From the NCBI GenBank assembly GCA_947457255.1, contig CANGUZ010000008.1, forward strand, positions 1 to 55,139: 55,139 nucleotides of DNA, written 5' to 3'. The notes under the pieces are model-generated. The model ran no database searches. It worked only from the letters and a program-made list of their open reading frames with translations, and was not told where the DNA came from. Source of the DNA: Flavobacteriaceae bacterium. Lineage in GTDB: Bacteria; Bacteroidota; Bacteroidia; Flavobacteriales; Flavobacteriaceae. This document shows, one piece after another, positions 46,324 to 55,139 of the stretch. The translations under genes were made by a program, and so were the position numbers. Numbering within the stretch: position 1 is the stretch's first letter; each line of letters starts with the position of its first letter.

Positions 46324-48318
46324 ATGAATTTCCAAGTCGTATCTGATTACAAACCAAAAGGCGATCAACCACAAGCTATTGAAAAATTAGCTAAGGGAAT
46401 TCTTGACGATGAAAAATTCCAAACTTTATTAGGCGTAACGGGTTCCGGAAAAACATTTACCGTTGCCAATGTCATTGAGGAAGTGCAACGACCAACTCTG
46501 GTTTTAGCGCACAACAAAACGTTAGCTGCCCAATTGTATTCAGAATTCAAACAATTTTTTCCGAATAATGCCGTAGAATATTTCGTTTCCTACTACGATT
46601 ATTACCAACCCGAAGCATTTATGCCCGTAACTGGCGTTTTCATCGAAAAGGATTTATCTATCAATGAGGAATTAGAAAAAATGCGAATGTCTACCGTTTC
46701 GTCTTTACTTTCCGGACGGCGCGATATTATTGTAATCTCTTCTGTTTCTTGTTTATACGGAATAGGAAATCCTATTGAATTTCAGAAAAATGTAATTCCG
46801 ATCGAGAAAGGACAAATCATTTCTCGAACCAAATTATTGCATCAATTAGTTCAAAGTCTTTATTCTAGAACCGAAGCCGATTTTACTCCGGGAAGTTTCA
46901 GAATAAAAGGAGATACGGTTGATGTGTATCCGAGTTATGCTGATGATGCCTATCGCATTCATTTTTTTGGAGATGAAATTGAAGAAATAGAGCGTTTTGA
47001 AGTTAAGAATGCTACCGTTATTGAAACCTTTGAAAAGCTAACGATTTATCCCGCCAACATGTTTGTGACTTCGCCCGATGTTTTGCAAAATGCGATTTGG
47101 GAAATTCAACAGGATTTGGTAAAACAAGTCGATTATTTTAAAGAAATAGGAAAGCATCTTGAAGCCAAACGATTGGAAGAACGTACGAATTTCGATTTAG
47201 AAATGATTCGCGAATTGGGTTATTGCTCTGGAATAGAAAATTACTCTCGTTATCTTGACGGTAGATTGGCCGGAACCAGACCTTTTTGTTTGATTGATTA
47301 TTTTCCGAAAGATTATTTAATGGTGGTTGATGAAAGTCACGTAACCCTTTCTCAAGTGCATGCCATGTATGGTGGTGATAGAAGTAGAAAAGAGAATTTA
47401 GTAGAATATGGTTTCCGATTACCCGCTGCCATGGACAATCGTCCTTTAAAATTTGAGGAATTTGAAAGCATGCAAAATCAAGTGATTTACGTTTCAGCAA
47501 CTCCAGCCGATTATGAATTGCAAAAAACAGATGGTGTCGTGATTGAGCAGGTCATTCGCCCCACAGGATTATTAGATCCTATAATAGAAATTCGTCCGAG
47601 TTTGAATCAAATTGATGATTTGATTGAAGAAATTCAAGTTCGTGCTGAAATAGATGAACGTGTTTTAGTGACCACATTAACCAAAAGAATGGCGGAAGAA
47701 CTGACGAAATATTTGGCAAAAGTTGGTATTCGTTGTCGCTACATTCACTCAGAAGTGGACACCTTAGAACGAATCGAAATCATGCAGGATTTACGAAAAG
47801 GATTGTTTGATGTTTTAATTGGTGTTAATTTACTACGTGAAGGATTAGACTTGCCTGAAGTTTCCTTAGTTGCTATTTTAGATGCGGATAAGGAAGGTTT
47901 TTTACGAAGTCATCGTTCGCTAACCCAAACTATTGGTCGTGCTGCGAGAAACCTGAACGGAAAAGCCATTATGTATGCCGATAAAATTACGGCGAGTATG
48001 CAAAAAACGATTGATGAAACCAATTATCGACGAACCAAACAAATTAATTTTAATACTGTAAATAATGTCATTCCAATGGCATTGAATAAAAAAATTGAAA
48101 GTGCTTTTACTAAAAATAAATTAGTTGATTTTGAATTGGGGTATACTTCTGGAAATTTAGCCGCTGAACCTGAAACGGAATATTTAAGCAAACCTGAAAT
48201 TGAAAAACGCATTCGTGAAAAACGAAAAGCAATGGAAAAAGCAGCAAAAGAGTTAGACTTTATGCAAGCTGCGAAATTGAGAGATGAGATAAAGGCTTTG
48301 CAAAATCAGTTAAACTAA
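46324..48318 (+). CDS. uvrB: UvrABC excinuclease subunit B
   Basis: Central DNA-damage-verifying helicase of nucleotide excision repair. The 664-residue chain has Walker A GVTGSGKT, the beta-hairpin region YFVSYYDYYQPEAFMP that inserts between DNA strands, DEXH-type MVVDESHV, and motif VI QTIGRAARN. The C-terminal UVR domain (about 625-664: KRIREKRKAMEKAAKELDFMQAAKLRDEI) binds UvrC. The length is normal. Palindrome copy 3 upstream raises the possibility that the nearby HTH protein influences its expression. Confidence 0.97.
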   Translation: MNFQVVSDYKPKGDQPQAIEKLAKGILDDEKFQTLLGVTGSGKTFTVANVIEEVQRPTLVLAHNKTLAAQLYSEFKQFFPNNAVEYFVSYYDYYQPEAFMPVTGVFIEKDLSINEELEKMRMSTVSSLLSGRRDIIVISSVSCLYGIGNPIEFQKNVIPIEKGQIISRTKLLHQLVQSLYSRTEADFTPGSFRIKGDTVDVYPSYADDAYRIHFFGDEIEEIERFEVKNATVIETFEKLTIYPANMFVTSPDVLQNAIWEIQQDLVKQVDYFKEIGKHLEAKRLEERTNFDLEMIRELGYCSGIENYSRYLDGRLAGTRPFCLIDYFPKDYLMVVDESHVTLSQVHAMYGGDRSRKENLVEYGFRLPAAMDNRPLKFEEFESMQNQVIYVSATPADYELQKTDGVVIEQVIRPTGLLDPIIEIRPSLNQIDDLIEEIQVRAEIDERVLVTTLTKRMAEELTKYLAKVGIRCRYIHSEVDTLERIEIMQDLRKGLFDVLIGVNLLREGLDLPEVSLVAILDADKEGFLRSHRSLTQTIGRAARNLNGKAIMYADKITASMQKTIDETNYRRTKQINFNTVNNVIPMALNKKIESAFTKNKLVDFELGYTSGNLAAEPETEYLSKPEIEKRIREKRKAMEKAAKELDFMQAAKLRDEIKALQNQLN

Positions 48319-48355
48319 AAAAGCCAAATTCAATTTCTTGAACCTGGCTTTTAAG
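48319..48355 (+). terminator. Intrinsic terminator of uvrB
   Basis: AAAAGCCA (48319-48326) pairs with TGGCTTTT (48345-48352), with an inner TTCAA/TTGAA stem; a short T-run closes it. It begins at the stop codon. Confidence 0.65.
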
Positions 48356-48396
48356 AAAAAAACTATTTATTTTTATTTGGGATTTTGAAATATAAA

Positions 48397-50244
48397 TTAT
48401 TTAATCATAAGTTTTTGTGTAGAAACTCCATTAGAAATATCTTGAACACGAACCATATACATTCCTTTGCTTAATTTTGAAACATCGACTTTGCTTGTAG
48501 AAGCTGAAAGTACTTTTTGTCCTAATATGGAATAAATTTCAACTGATTTCAATTCTGATTTCATCACTATGTTTATATATTCATTCGTAGGATTTGGATA
48601 CAAATTGAATTTTAAATTAGACTGAAAATCATTATTTGACAAAACACCATTCAAAACACTATTCAAATTTGATACGTCACCAGAATTTAATGCTTCATTG
48701 TAAATTCGTAAATCATCAATTCTTCCGTTAAAAAAACCTCCAAGACCTGTTGATGTTCTTCCTATTCTAAATATACTTCCTATAGTATTTGGGGTAATAG
48801 AAGGACTATAACCCACTTGAAAACCATCTTTGTATATCTTAGTATCCAATCCATCGTAAACAAAAACCATATTATAATAGGTTCCAAAGTTTACCGGATT
48901 ACTAAAACTAATATCATTTGACCAAAAATAATTTGTTGCCTGAGCAGCCGTGTTTTGATTATATCCAAAAGATTGATTTGTAATTGCTGAACCATAACTA
49001 AATACATTGTTCTCTTGTGCTAAAGCACCTGATTCAAACATAACTCTAATGGCTACAGTTCTTATTCTTGAACCCAACGGTAAAAATGGTAAATTAAGTG
49101 CTTGAACTTCATTGTTCAAACGGATAGCCTTATTATTATCAACAAAGCCCCCTGAATGCGGATTTTGAAAAGCAACAGTCGGATCATTTTTGTCCTGCCT
49201 ATTTCCATTGAATTCAAAATGATAAACAGGCGTTTTTTCAAAGTTTGAATCAAGCGTACAAAATGCTTGATTAGTAGAAGCTACAGCATTTCCAGCGCTA
49301 TTTCTAGCTTGAATACGATAGGTATAGCAAACTCCTGGCAACAAACCAGTAAGGTTATAATTCAATAACTGTGTTGTATTTCCTGATGCACTTGGCCCTT
49401 CATAAATACCACTAATTCCAGCACCAAAAGCCGTTACAACAATTTCTGTAGTTGTTGGTAAACCTCCTGGATTGACTTCAAAAAAAAGAGCTACACTATT
49501 CGGAGTGGGAGAGGAAGAATACGCATTACTCAAAACTGGCAGTGTTCCTGTAGCCGTTGGATTATACAAAACGGCAATTTCTGATGCAGCCAAAGCTGTA
49601 TTGTAAATTTTTAAATCATCTACTTGTATTGCATCACCATTTCCGCCACTAGAATTTACAAGTCTATTAAGATACAATTTTAGATCTACAGTGCTTAGTG
49701 TTCTAGAATAACTTCCTGCGCTAGCACCATTGTAATATGTTGTTAAAGTACTACCATTATGTGTCATTGCAATATGAACCCAACCATTGTTAACTGTTTG
49801 AATTTGTGCATTGGTTTGTGGAAAATTATAATCATTTCCTGCTCCCCAAGTGTAATAAGAATTTTGCACTCCATTTCTCCAAAATCCAAAAGCGTTAGAA
49901 GTAGTATTAATTCCCCAACCAACAACAGGATATGTTCTGTTATCAGTATCATTAATAAATTTCACCCAAAAACTTAAAGTTCTTGAAGCGTTTCCGCCAG
50001 GCAATGCATTAGCTATAGCGTTAAAATTAATAGTGTTAGGAATGTTAATTGCTTTATTCGCTAGACCAAATCGGTCATTAACATAGGAAACCGAACCAGC
50101 TCCAGTTGATACCCATGGGCCAAAATTTGAATTTGAACCAGAATTTGTCATGTTTTCATCAAAATCAAATTGATAAATAGGAGTTTGTGCATTGGTCGTT
50201 CCAATCGCAAATACAAATAACATAAAGTGTAAAAGTTTTTTCAT
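48397..50244 (-). CDS. Secreted LamG-like/fibronectin protein with T9SS sorting tail
   Basis: The 615-residue chain starts at ATG 50244 with a signal peptide (MKKLLHFMLFVFAIGTTNAQ). Two concanavalin/LamG-like domains (about residues 20-240 and 345-535, each opening with P(I/V)Y(Q/H)F(D/E)F and closing with (D)DL(K/R)IYN(T/E)AL) flank a fibronectin-type-III-like domain (about 245-340). The C-terminal ~70 residues (FNLYPNPTNEYINI, VEIYSILGQKV, LSKGMYMVRVQ) are a type A T9SS sorting domain. The protein should therefore be exported through the Por system and anchored at, or shed from, the surface. Glycan or adhesion binding is likely but unproven. It is divergent from the LytTR regulator gene. 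Confidence 0.9.
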   Translation of the reverse strand: MKKLLHFMLFVFAIGTTNAQTPIYQFDFDENMTNSGSNSNFGPWVSTGAGSVSYVNDRFGLANKAINIPNTINFNAIANALPGGNASRTLSFWVKFINDTDNRTYPVVGWGINTTSNAFGFWRNGVQNSYYTWGAGNDYNFPQTNAQIQTVNNGWVHIAMTHNGSTLTTYYNGASAGSYSRTLSTVDLKLYLNRLVNSSGGNGDAIQVDDLKIYNTALAASEIAVLYNPTATGTLPVLSNAYSSSPTPNSVALFFEVNPGGLPTTTEIVVTAFGAGISGIYEGPSASGNTTQLLNYNLTGLLPGVCYTYRIQARNSAGNAVASTNQAFCTLDSNFEKTPVYHFEFNGNRQDKNDPTVAFQNPHSGGFVDNNKAIRLNNEVQALNLPFLPLGSRIRTVAIRVMFESGALAQENNVFSYGSAITNQSFGYNQNTAAQATNYFWSNDISFSNPVNFGTYYNMVFVYDGLDTKIYKDGFQVGYSPSITPNTIGSIFRIGRTSTGLGGFFNGRIDDLRIYNEALNSGDVSNLNSVLNGVLSNNDFQSNLKFNLYPNPTNEYINIVMKSELKSVEIYSILGQKVLSASTSKVDVSKLSKGMYMVRVQDISNGVSTQKLMIK

Positions 50245-50268
50245 TTTTAAAGTTTTAAAATTATGAAG

Positions 50269-50276
50269 CAAATTTA
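50269..50276 (-). promoter_or_regulatory. -7 promoter element of the LamG-like gene
   Basis: Minus-strand TAAATTTG followed by C, an exact consensus match, 24 bases before ATG 50244; it supports that start over the longer frame. Confidence 0.5.
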
Positions 50277-50373
50277 TTTTCAATTACTTCTTAAATACTT
50301 TATAACTTCATGAATGGCAGATATGAGTTTATAAACTGTAATTTGTAGTGGAAGAACTTCAAAAAAAATGACC

Positions 50374-50381
50374 TACTTTTG
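50374..50381 (+). promoter_or_regulatory. -7 promoter element of the LytTR/histidine kinase pair
   Basis: TACTTTTG, an exact consensus match, 19 bases before ATG 50401. Confidence 0.5.
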
Positions 50382-50400
50382 AAAATTGAAAATACGCACT

Positions 50401-51147
50401 ATGAGAGCAATTATCGTTGATGATGAATCACATGCAAGATCTTTACTTTTTAACACCATCAAAGAACATTGCAACGGAATTGAAATTGTTGCAGAAGCTG
50501 AAAATGTAAAAGAAGCGGTTAAACTCATCAATAAAAACAATATAGAATTGGTTTTTCTTGATATTGAAATGCCTAATGAAAACGGTTTTGCTTTATTTGA
50601 ATATTTTGATAAACCTAATTTTGTAACCATTTTTTGCACGGCTTATTCAGAATATGCCATTCAAGCATTTGAAGTTTCTGCTGTAGATTACTTACTAAAA
50701 CCTGTTACAATTAGCAAGTTGCAAAATGCAATAGAAAAAGCAATAAAAACATGTGGTCAAAATCAAATTTTGCAAAGTGTAAATACGCTTCGAGAAAATA
50801 TTACGGTCAACCAATTGCAAAAAATTGCTTTGCCTCTTTCAGATGGTTTAGTTTTTATAAAAATTGATGATATCTTATACTTTGAAGCTGACGGATCTTA
50901 TACTCATGTAATTACAAATAAAAGCAACTATTTAGTTTGTAAAAAAATAAAAGAATTTCACGAATTACTTACTAATGACTCTCGTTTTTTTAGAGTTCAT
51001 CGCTCTTATTTGGTTAACATTCAACAAATAAAAAAATACAGTAAAAAAGATGGTGCTACTTTAGTTTTTGAAAACAACAAAATCATTCCTGTTGCACGAG
51101 AAAAGAAAAACGAATTTGATAATTATATTGGTAGTATTAGTGTTTAG
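50401..51147 (+). CDS. LytTR-family response regulator
   Basis: 248-residue DNA-binding response regulator. The receiver domain (residues 1-120) has IIVDDESHARSL, the phospho-aspartate in VFLDIEMPNENG, the Thr/Ala in FCTAYSEYAIQAF and the lysine in YLLKPV. The LytTR DNA-binding domain (about 145-245) has DDILYFEADGSYTHVIT, FFRVHRSYLVNI and IPVAREKK. I start at ATG 50401 because the frame upstream overlaps the promoter. It is followed after 3 bases by its sensor kinase and is divergent from the T9SS LamG-like gene, a natural target. Confidence 0.93.
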   Translation: MRAIIVDDESHARSLLFNTIKEHCNGIEIVAEAENVKEAVKLINKNNIELVFLDIEMPNENGFALFEYFDKPNFVTIFCTAYSEYAIQAFEVSAVDYLLKPVTISKLQNAIEKAIKTCGQNQILQSVNTLRENITVNQLQKIALPLSDGLVFIKIDDILYFEADGSYTHVITNKSNYLVCKKIKEFHELLTNDSRFFRVHRSYLVNIQQIKKYSKKDGATLVFENNKIIPVAREKKNEFDNYIGSISV

Positions 51148-51150
51148 TCT

Positions 51151-53241
51151 ATGAAGAAAATAGTATTGTTTGCCCTTTTTATCTTTAATCTAAATCTGTA
51201 CTCTCAAAGTCTAGTAAAAAATGTTGAACTGTTACTTTGTAAAAATTTAAATTCAAAAATTGAAAACGAACAAGACGAATCTATTTGGATTAAACAAAAC
51301 CAAGAGTTAAAAAAAATAGTTTTAGCAAATATTAATAAATCAAATCTTTCCCAAAGCGAAAAAAAAGAATTTTTAAAATATTATAGTATAACTTATTTGA
51401 ATGAGGGTGCTTACCAGACTATTATAAGTAACTATAAAGAATCAATTATTTTATATAAAAAATCATTTACCACAGCAAGAAGCATCAATTATTATGAAGG
51501 ATGTGCTTCAAGTTTGCAAAACATTGCAACTTCATTCGACTATTTAGGAAAAGCAGATAGTTGTTTAGTTTATTTCAAAAAAGCATTACAATTTGCAAAC
51601 AAATCTAAAGATGAATCAACGATTGCCTACGTTTTAACAGATTTAGGTTATATAAACAACAATTTAGGAAACAGTAAAATCGCTATTGATTACAATCTTA
51701 AAGCACTAAAATTGTTTGCAAAACTCAAAGATGATGAAGGATTAGAACGCACCAATTTTGCCATTGGAAGAATTTTTGACCAATTAAAAGAATATAATAA
51801 AAGTCTTGAGTACTATAACAATGCTTTACAAATTGCTATTAGAACGAACAACGAACAACGACAATGTTTAAACTTAAACAGCATAGCCTCTATTTACTTA
51901 ATACAAAAAAAATTCAGTAAAGCTAAGTCAGTATTATATAAATGTTTGCTTGTTTGTAAGAAAAATAAATACGAGTCAATTTCAGGTGTTTCTCATAATC
52001 TACTAGGTGATATTGAGTTTGAATTAAATAAATTTGAAGAAGCTAAAAAAAATTATTTCATTGCCAACGCGATATTTAAGATCGATAAAAATAATTTTTT
52101 CTATTCGAAAACACTTTACAAGTTAGCACAAATCTATTATTCTGAAAATCAAATAAAAACAGCTGAAAAATATGCTTTAGAGGGTTATCATTTATGTATA
52201 ATCAACAAGTACCCATCAGAAATTATTGCGGTTTCAGAATTACTTTCTAAAATATATACCAAACAAAAAAAATTTGAATTTGCTCTTGAATATAAAAATA
52301 TTGCTTCAAAACTTAGCGATAGTATTTATTATGACGAAAACAAAAATATTGCTTTAAAAGCTGAATTCAAATACAATTCGAATTTAAAAGAAGCACAAAT
52401 AAAAGCATTATCACAGCAAAAGAAAATTGCGACATTAGAATCGCAACGACAAAAGAATATTGCATTGATACTTGCAATTGTAATAATTTCTATACTATTT
52501 ACATCTTACTTTTTGTTTCATCGTTACAAAATCAAACAACAAAATAAACTATTAAAATCGCGACTCATCGAAGCCGAAAAAACCATAGAAGCTGAAAAAA
52601 AAGCTACTGAAAGTGAATTAAAAGCATTAAAAAGTCAAATGAATCCTCATTTTATTTTTAATGCATTAAGTGGTATTCAAGACCAATTTATGTTTGGTGA
52701 TAAAGTAATCGCCAACGAACAAATGGGTAATTTTACTTATCTAACAAGGCAAATCTTGAATGTCTCAGGTAAGAAAAAAATTCTTCTATCAACTGAAATA
52801 GAAATTTTATCTAAATATCTCGAACTCGAAAAAATGCGTTTCAAAACTGATTTTGAATATGAAATTAATTTAGATGGAAACGTTGATGAAGATTATCATG
52901 AAATTCCACCAATGCTAATTCAACCATTTGTGGAGAATAGTATTAAACATGGTTTACTTCACAAAAGTGGTTCTAAAAAAGTAACCATTAATTTTGAACT
53001 AGACTTAAGCGAACAATTCATAATTTGTACTGTTATAGACAACGGAATAGGTCGCAAAAAATCAGCTGAAATAAAAGCCAAAAACGAAACTAATCATCAA
53101 TCATTTTCTACATTATCAATAGAACAGCGATTGAATATTTGGAATAAAAACACTAAAAATGCAGTAGAGTATTTTGATATTATTGATACAGATGAGGAAA
53201 TTGTTGGTACAAAAGTTAGAATTACTGTCGAAATACATTAA
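51151..53241 (+). CDS. TPR-containing LytS-type sensor histidine kinase
   Basis: 696 residues. A signal peptide (1-19) precedes a periplasmic array of about six to seven tetratricopeptide repeats (about 75-410: e.g. ASSLQNIATSFDYLGKADSCLVYFKKALQFA). One membrane helix follows (NIALILAIVIISILFTSYFLF, about 434-454), then a coiled coil (LIEAEKTIEAEKKATESELKAL). The His_kinase (PF06580) domain has the phospho-histidine in QMNPHFIFNALSGIQ. The ATPase ends the chain (IQPFVENSIKHGLLH, DNGIGRKKS). It pairs with the LytTR regulator. The 3' end overlaps the stop of the convergent TerB-like gene by a few bases. Confidence 0.93.
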   Translation: MKKIVLFALFIFNLNLYSQSLVKNVELLLCKNLNSKIENEQDESIWIKQNQELKKIVLANINKSNLSQSEKKEFLKYYSITYLNEGAYQTIISNYKESIILYKKSFTTARSINYYEGCASSLQNIATSFDYLGKADSCLVYFKKALQFANKSKDESTIAYVLTDLGYINNNLGNSKIAIDYNLKALKLFAKLKDDEGLERTNFAIGRIFDQLKEYNKSLEYYNNALQIAIRTNNEQRQCLNLNSIASIYLIQKKFSKAKSVLYKCLLVCKKNKYESISGVSHNLLGDIEFELNKFEEAKKNYFIANAIFKIDKNNFFYSKTLYKLAQIYYSENQIKTAEKYALEGYHLCIINKYPSEIIAVSELLSKIYTKQKKFEFALEYKNIASKLSDSIYYDENKNIALKAEFKYNSNLKEAQIKALSQQKKIATLESQRQKNIALILAIVIISILFTSYFLFHRYKIKQQNKLLKSRLIEAEKTIEAEKKATESELKALKSQMNPHFIFNALSGIQDQFMFGDKVIANEQMGNFTYLTRQILNVSGKKKILLSTEIEILSKYLELEKMRFKTDFEYEINLDGNVDEDYHEIPPMLIQPFVENSIKHGLLHKSGSKKVTINFELDLSEQFIICTVIDNGIGRKKSAEIKAKNETNHQSFSTLSIEQRLNIWNKNTKNAVEYFDIIDTDEEIVGTKVRITVEIH

Positions 53242-53642
53242 TTTAATTGCTCCTGAAAAACTTCTAACAATAATTCGCCTGAAATCATACCGTTTGTAGA
53301 GGCTTTCATCAATTCAAGAATACGCTTGGTTGCATTAGGATTCAGACCCATAGTAATGGCTATTTGTCGTATAGCCGTTTCTTCTTTTTCGTGCAAAATA
53401 CCATCACAATGCATCAATAAAGCCAAACGATAAAATTGTTGAATGCGTTGAAATTGAGATTTAATACTCATTACAGGTAATTCTTGATGAAATAAATCAT
53501 CAAACACTTCATTTTCGATGCTTAATTCTTTAGCAATAATTTTTAAAAATTGGTATTCTCTAGAATGTAATCGCCCGTCAACAGTAGAAAAAGCAATCAT
53601 CTCTAAAAGTAAACTTCTTTTTTCTTCAAAACTATTCATCAA
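53238..53642 (-). CDS. TerB-like helical protein
   Basis: 134 residues, all predicted helical, in two similar halves: MIAFSTVDGRLHSREYQFLKIIAKEL and ALLMHCDGILHEKEETAIRQIAITMGL. Both have the (A/C)xxDGxLHxxE metal-binding-like pattern of TerB/DjlA-type domains. TerB domains are linked to stress and metal resistance, but single-domain forms in Bacteroidota have no assigned role. The second Met (residue 2) is an equally good start. It overlaps the histidine kinase end tail to tail. Confidence 0.75.
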   Translation of the reverse strand: MMNSFEEKRSLLLEMIAFSTVDGRLHSREYQFLKIIAKELSIENEVFDDLFHQELPVMSIKSQFQRIQQFYRLALLMHCDGILHEKEETAIRQIAITMGLNPNATKRILELMKASTNGMISGELLLEVFQEQLN

Positions 53643-53695
53643 TTTATTATTTTTAGCTAAAATATTGTTTTTAAAATTAAAATAAAAAAATAAAA

Positions 53696-54514
53696 ATGAT
53701 TCAACGATTTACGCTATTCGTTTTTATATTGTTTTTTACAACTTCAAATGCGCAAAGCAAATTAGAGCAACAAAGTACTGCTTCAACACAAGTAACAACT
53801 TTCACGATTGAAGCACCTCAATTACAAACTACAAAAAAGATTTGGTTGTACCTTCCTAAAGACTATAATTCTTCAACAAAAAAATATCCTGTTATATATA
53901 TTCATGATGCACAAAATTTATTTGATGCCAAAACATCTTATGCAGGCGAATGGAATATTGATGAAAAATTAGACAGTTTGAACGCTAAGGTAATTGTTGT
54001 TGGCATCGAAAATGGAAACGAAAAACGATTAGAAGAATTAACTCCCTATAAAAACGAAAAATATGGTGGCGGTAAAGCAGACAACTATCTTAATTTTATT
54101 GTAAAAAACTTAAAACCAGAAATAGACAAAAAATACCGAACCAAAACCAATACTAAAAACACAGTTATTATGGGAAGTTCTCTTGGAGGATTAACCTCCT
54201 TTTATGCCATTTTAAAATATCCAGAAGTTTTCGGAAAAGCTGGAGTTTTTTCGCCTGCGTTTTGGTTTAACAGAAAAGAAATTTTAGAGTTAACGGAGCA
54301 TACAAAAAAACTAAAATCCAAAATTTATTTTCTATGTGGCGACAACGAAGGCGATGCTGATATGATTCCCGACCTCAACAAAATAGAATATTTGGTAAAT
54401 TCAAAACGATGTGACTGCTTGCAACTCAATAAAAAAAGAGTGGTAAAAGGAGGCCAACATAACGAAAAATTATGGCGAGATGGTTTTGTAAAAGCGTACC
54501 TTTGGCTTTTGTAA
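53696..54514 (+). CDS. Secreted esterase-like alpha/beta hydrolase
   Basis: 272 residues. The signal peptide (residues 1-20, FTTSNAQ) is followed by an esterase-D/enterochelin-esterase-like fold: KIWLYLPKDYNSSTKKYPVIYIHDAQNLFD, then the nucleophile elbow GSSLGGLTSFYA and FSPAFWFN. The acid is probably in LCGDNEGDADM, with the catalytic histidine in KGGQHNEKLWRDGF. It is periplasmic or exported. Family members act on acetylated sugars, siderophore esters or S-formylglutathione; nothing local decides the substrate. Confidence 0.85.
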   Translation: MIQRFTLFVFILFFTTSNAQSKLEQQSTASTQVTTFTIEAPQLQTTKKIWLYLPKDYNSSTKKYPVIYIHDAQNLFDAKTSYAGEWNIDEKLDSLNAKVIVVGIENGNEKRLEELTPYKNEKYGGGKADNYLNFIVKNLKPEIDKKYRTKTNTKNTVIMGSSLGGLTSFYAILKYPEVFGKAGVFSPAFWFNRKEILELTEHTKKLKSKIYFLCGDNEGDADMIPDLNKIEYLVNSKRCDCLQLNKKRVVKGGQHNEKLWRDGFVKAYLWLL

Positions 54515-54568
54515 AACAGTTTAGAAACTAAACCTTCTATACAAATAACCTTTCTAACCTTTTTAAAA

Positions 54569-55015
54569 ATGAACAACAACGATATTTTCAAAAAACTACG
54601 TGTAGCCTTAATGTTACGCGACGACCAAATAATAGAAATTCTGGAATTAGTTGATTTTAGAATGTCGAAAGGGGAAATAGGCAACTTTTTTCGCAATGAA
54701 GATCACCCCAATTTTATGGAGTGCGGAGACCAAGTCTTGCGTAATTTTTTGAACGGTTTGGTGATACATTTAAGAGGAACTAAGGAAAATCCTAAAAATC
54801 CAAGTGATGTGATTTCCATTCACAAGAGTGAAGCACAGCCAAAAGTATTCAAAAAAACAGCTCAATCAGAAAAACCTAAAACTGAGTTTAAACCTAAAAT
54901 AGATTTTAAAAAAAAGCCGTCTACTACTCCTAAATCAAGAGACAAGAAACAAACTCCAAAAATTCAAGTGGTAGAGAAAGTAAAATTCAATAACGGAAAG
55001 AATAAAAAATCTTAA
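54569..55015 (+). CDS. DUF1456 family protein (YehS-like)
   Basis: 148 residues. The DUF1456 unit (about 1-75) reads NNNDIFKKLRVALMLRDDQIIEILELVDFRMSKGEIGNFFRNEDHPNFMECGDQVLRNFLNGLVIHLRG. It normally occurs as two half-repeats; here the second half is replaced by a long basic, Lys/Pro-rich tail (about 85-148). Cytoplasmic, function unknown; the tail suggests nucleic-acid contact. The next gene starts 2 bases after the stop, so the two are co-transcribed. Confidence 0.85.
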   Translation: MNNNDIFKKLRVALMLRDDQIIEILELVDFRMSKGEIGNFFRNEDHPNFMECGDQVLRNFLNGLVIHLRGTKENPKNPSDVISIHKSEAQPKVFKKTAQSEKPKTEFKPKIDFKKKPSTTPKSRDKKQTPKIQVVEKVKFNNGKNKKS

Positions 55016-55017
55016 TT

Positions 55018-55139
55018 GTGAAAACCGCTTTGATGATTGGCAGCACGGGGTTAATAGGTTCCCAACTTTTAGAACTTCTTTTGGAAAGTAAGGAATATGA
55101 AAAAGTAATAACTTTTGTCAAAAGAGATTCTGGCATTCA
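55018..55139 (+). CDS. NAD(P)-binding oxidoreductase, 5' end only (cut by window edge)
   Basis: From a GTG at 55018 the frame reads VKTALMIGSTGLIGSQLLEL and onward to the window edge. The G-x-x-G-x-x-G dinucleotide-binding motif (GSTGLIG) of an atypical short-chain dehydrogenase (HTATIP2/NmrA-like) is at the very N terminus. Only about 40 residues are present. GTG is chosen because it is the only start in frame that includes the first beta strand. Confidence 0.75.
   Translation, partial: MKTALMIGSTGLIGSQLLELLLESKEYEKVITFVKRDSGI

Overview
The window is a compact, AT-rich chromosomal segment from a member of the Bacteroidota, almost certainly a Flavobacterium or close relative. The signs are TAnnTTTG-type -7 promoter elements without Shine-Dalgarno sequences, a TonB-dependent receptor paired with a DUF4249 lipoprotein, a C-terminal type IX secretion (T9SS) sorting domain, a DUF3276 (PUR) protein, a fused cyclophilin/FKBP and a monomeric isocitrate dehydrogenase. 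No rRNA, tRNA or CRISPR array was found. No recognisable insertion sequence or recombinase gene was found either.

Layout. 0.4-9.2 kb: rdgB, a DEAD-box RNA helicase with a Gly/Arg-rich tail, a carboxypeptidase-regulatory-like secreted protein, a TrmH-type RNA methylase, a zinc-less sirtuin, purB and a Kef-type cation antiporter. 9.2-12.8 kb (minus strand): guaB, an HMG-CoA-lyase-like enzyme and pyrD. 13-17.1 kb: a gene remnant, a PAS-rich histidine kinase with its receiver protein, and a small protein of unknown function. 17.3-22.9 kb: pepT, the nusB-DUF1573-yajC operon (minus), an ABC exporter and the DUF3276 gene. 23.1-26.9 kb: a universal stress protein and the glgA-glgC glycogen pair. 27-30.1 kb: a small haem lipoprotein, the PPIase fusion, a DUF1569 gene, trmD and rplS with a probable L19 autoregulatory leader. 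30.4-39.1 kb: icd, the TonB receptor/DUF4249 pair, thiamine pyrophosphokinase, a secreted protein, nudK and rlmF.

39.2-46.3 kb is the accessory part. It holds a small XRE-type HTH/coiled-coil protein on the minus strand and, after a short intergenic region, a single 2025-residue protein. That protein has a PD-(D/E)xK (Cap4/DUF4297-like) N terminus, a STAND P-loop NTPase core and a very long helical C-terminal half, the architecture of Avs-type antiphage sensors. Two tandem 37-bp palindromes (TTGTGGCA-N21-TGCCACAA) lie in front of the HTH gene. A third, nearly identical to the second, lies beyond the giant gene just upstream of the uvrB promoter. The palindromes therefore bracket the defence-like gene and sit at similar distances from a rightward -7 element on both sides. 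This suggests either operators for the HTH protein that put the defence gene (and perhaps uvrB) under its control, or the scar of a cassette acquired between HTH and uvrB, or both.

46.3-55.1 kb returns to ordinary genes: uvrB, a T9SS-secreted LamG-like protein divergent from a LytTR response regulator/TPR-LytS histidine kinase pair, a TerB-like protein, a secreted esterase-like hydrolase, a DUF1456 protein, and the start of an NAD(P)-binding oxidoreductase cut by the window edge.
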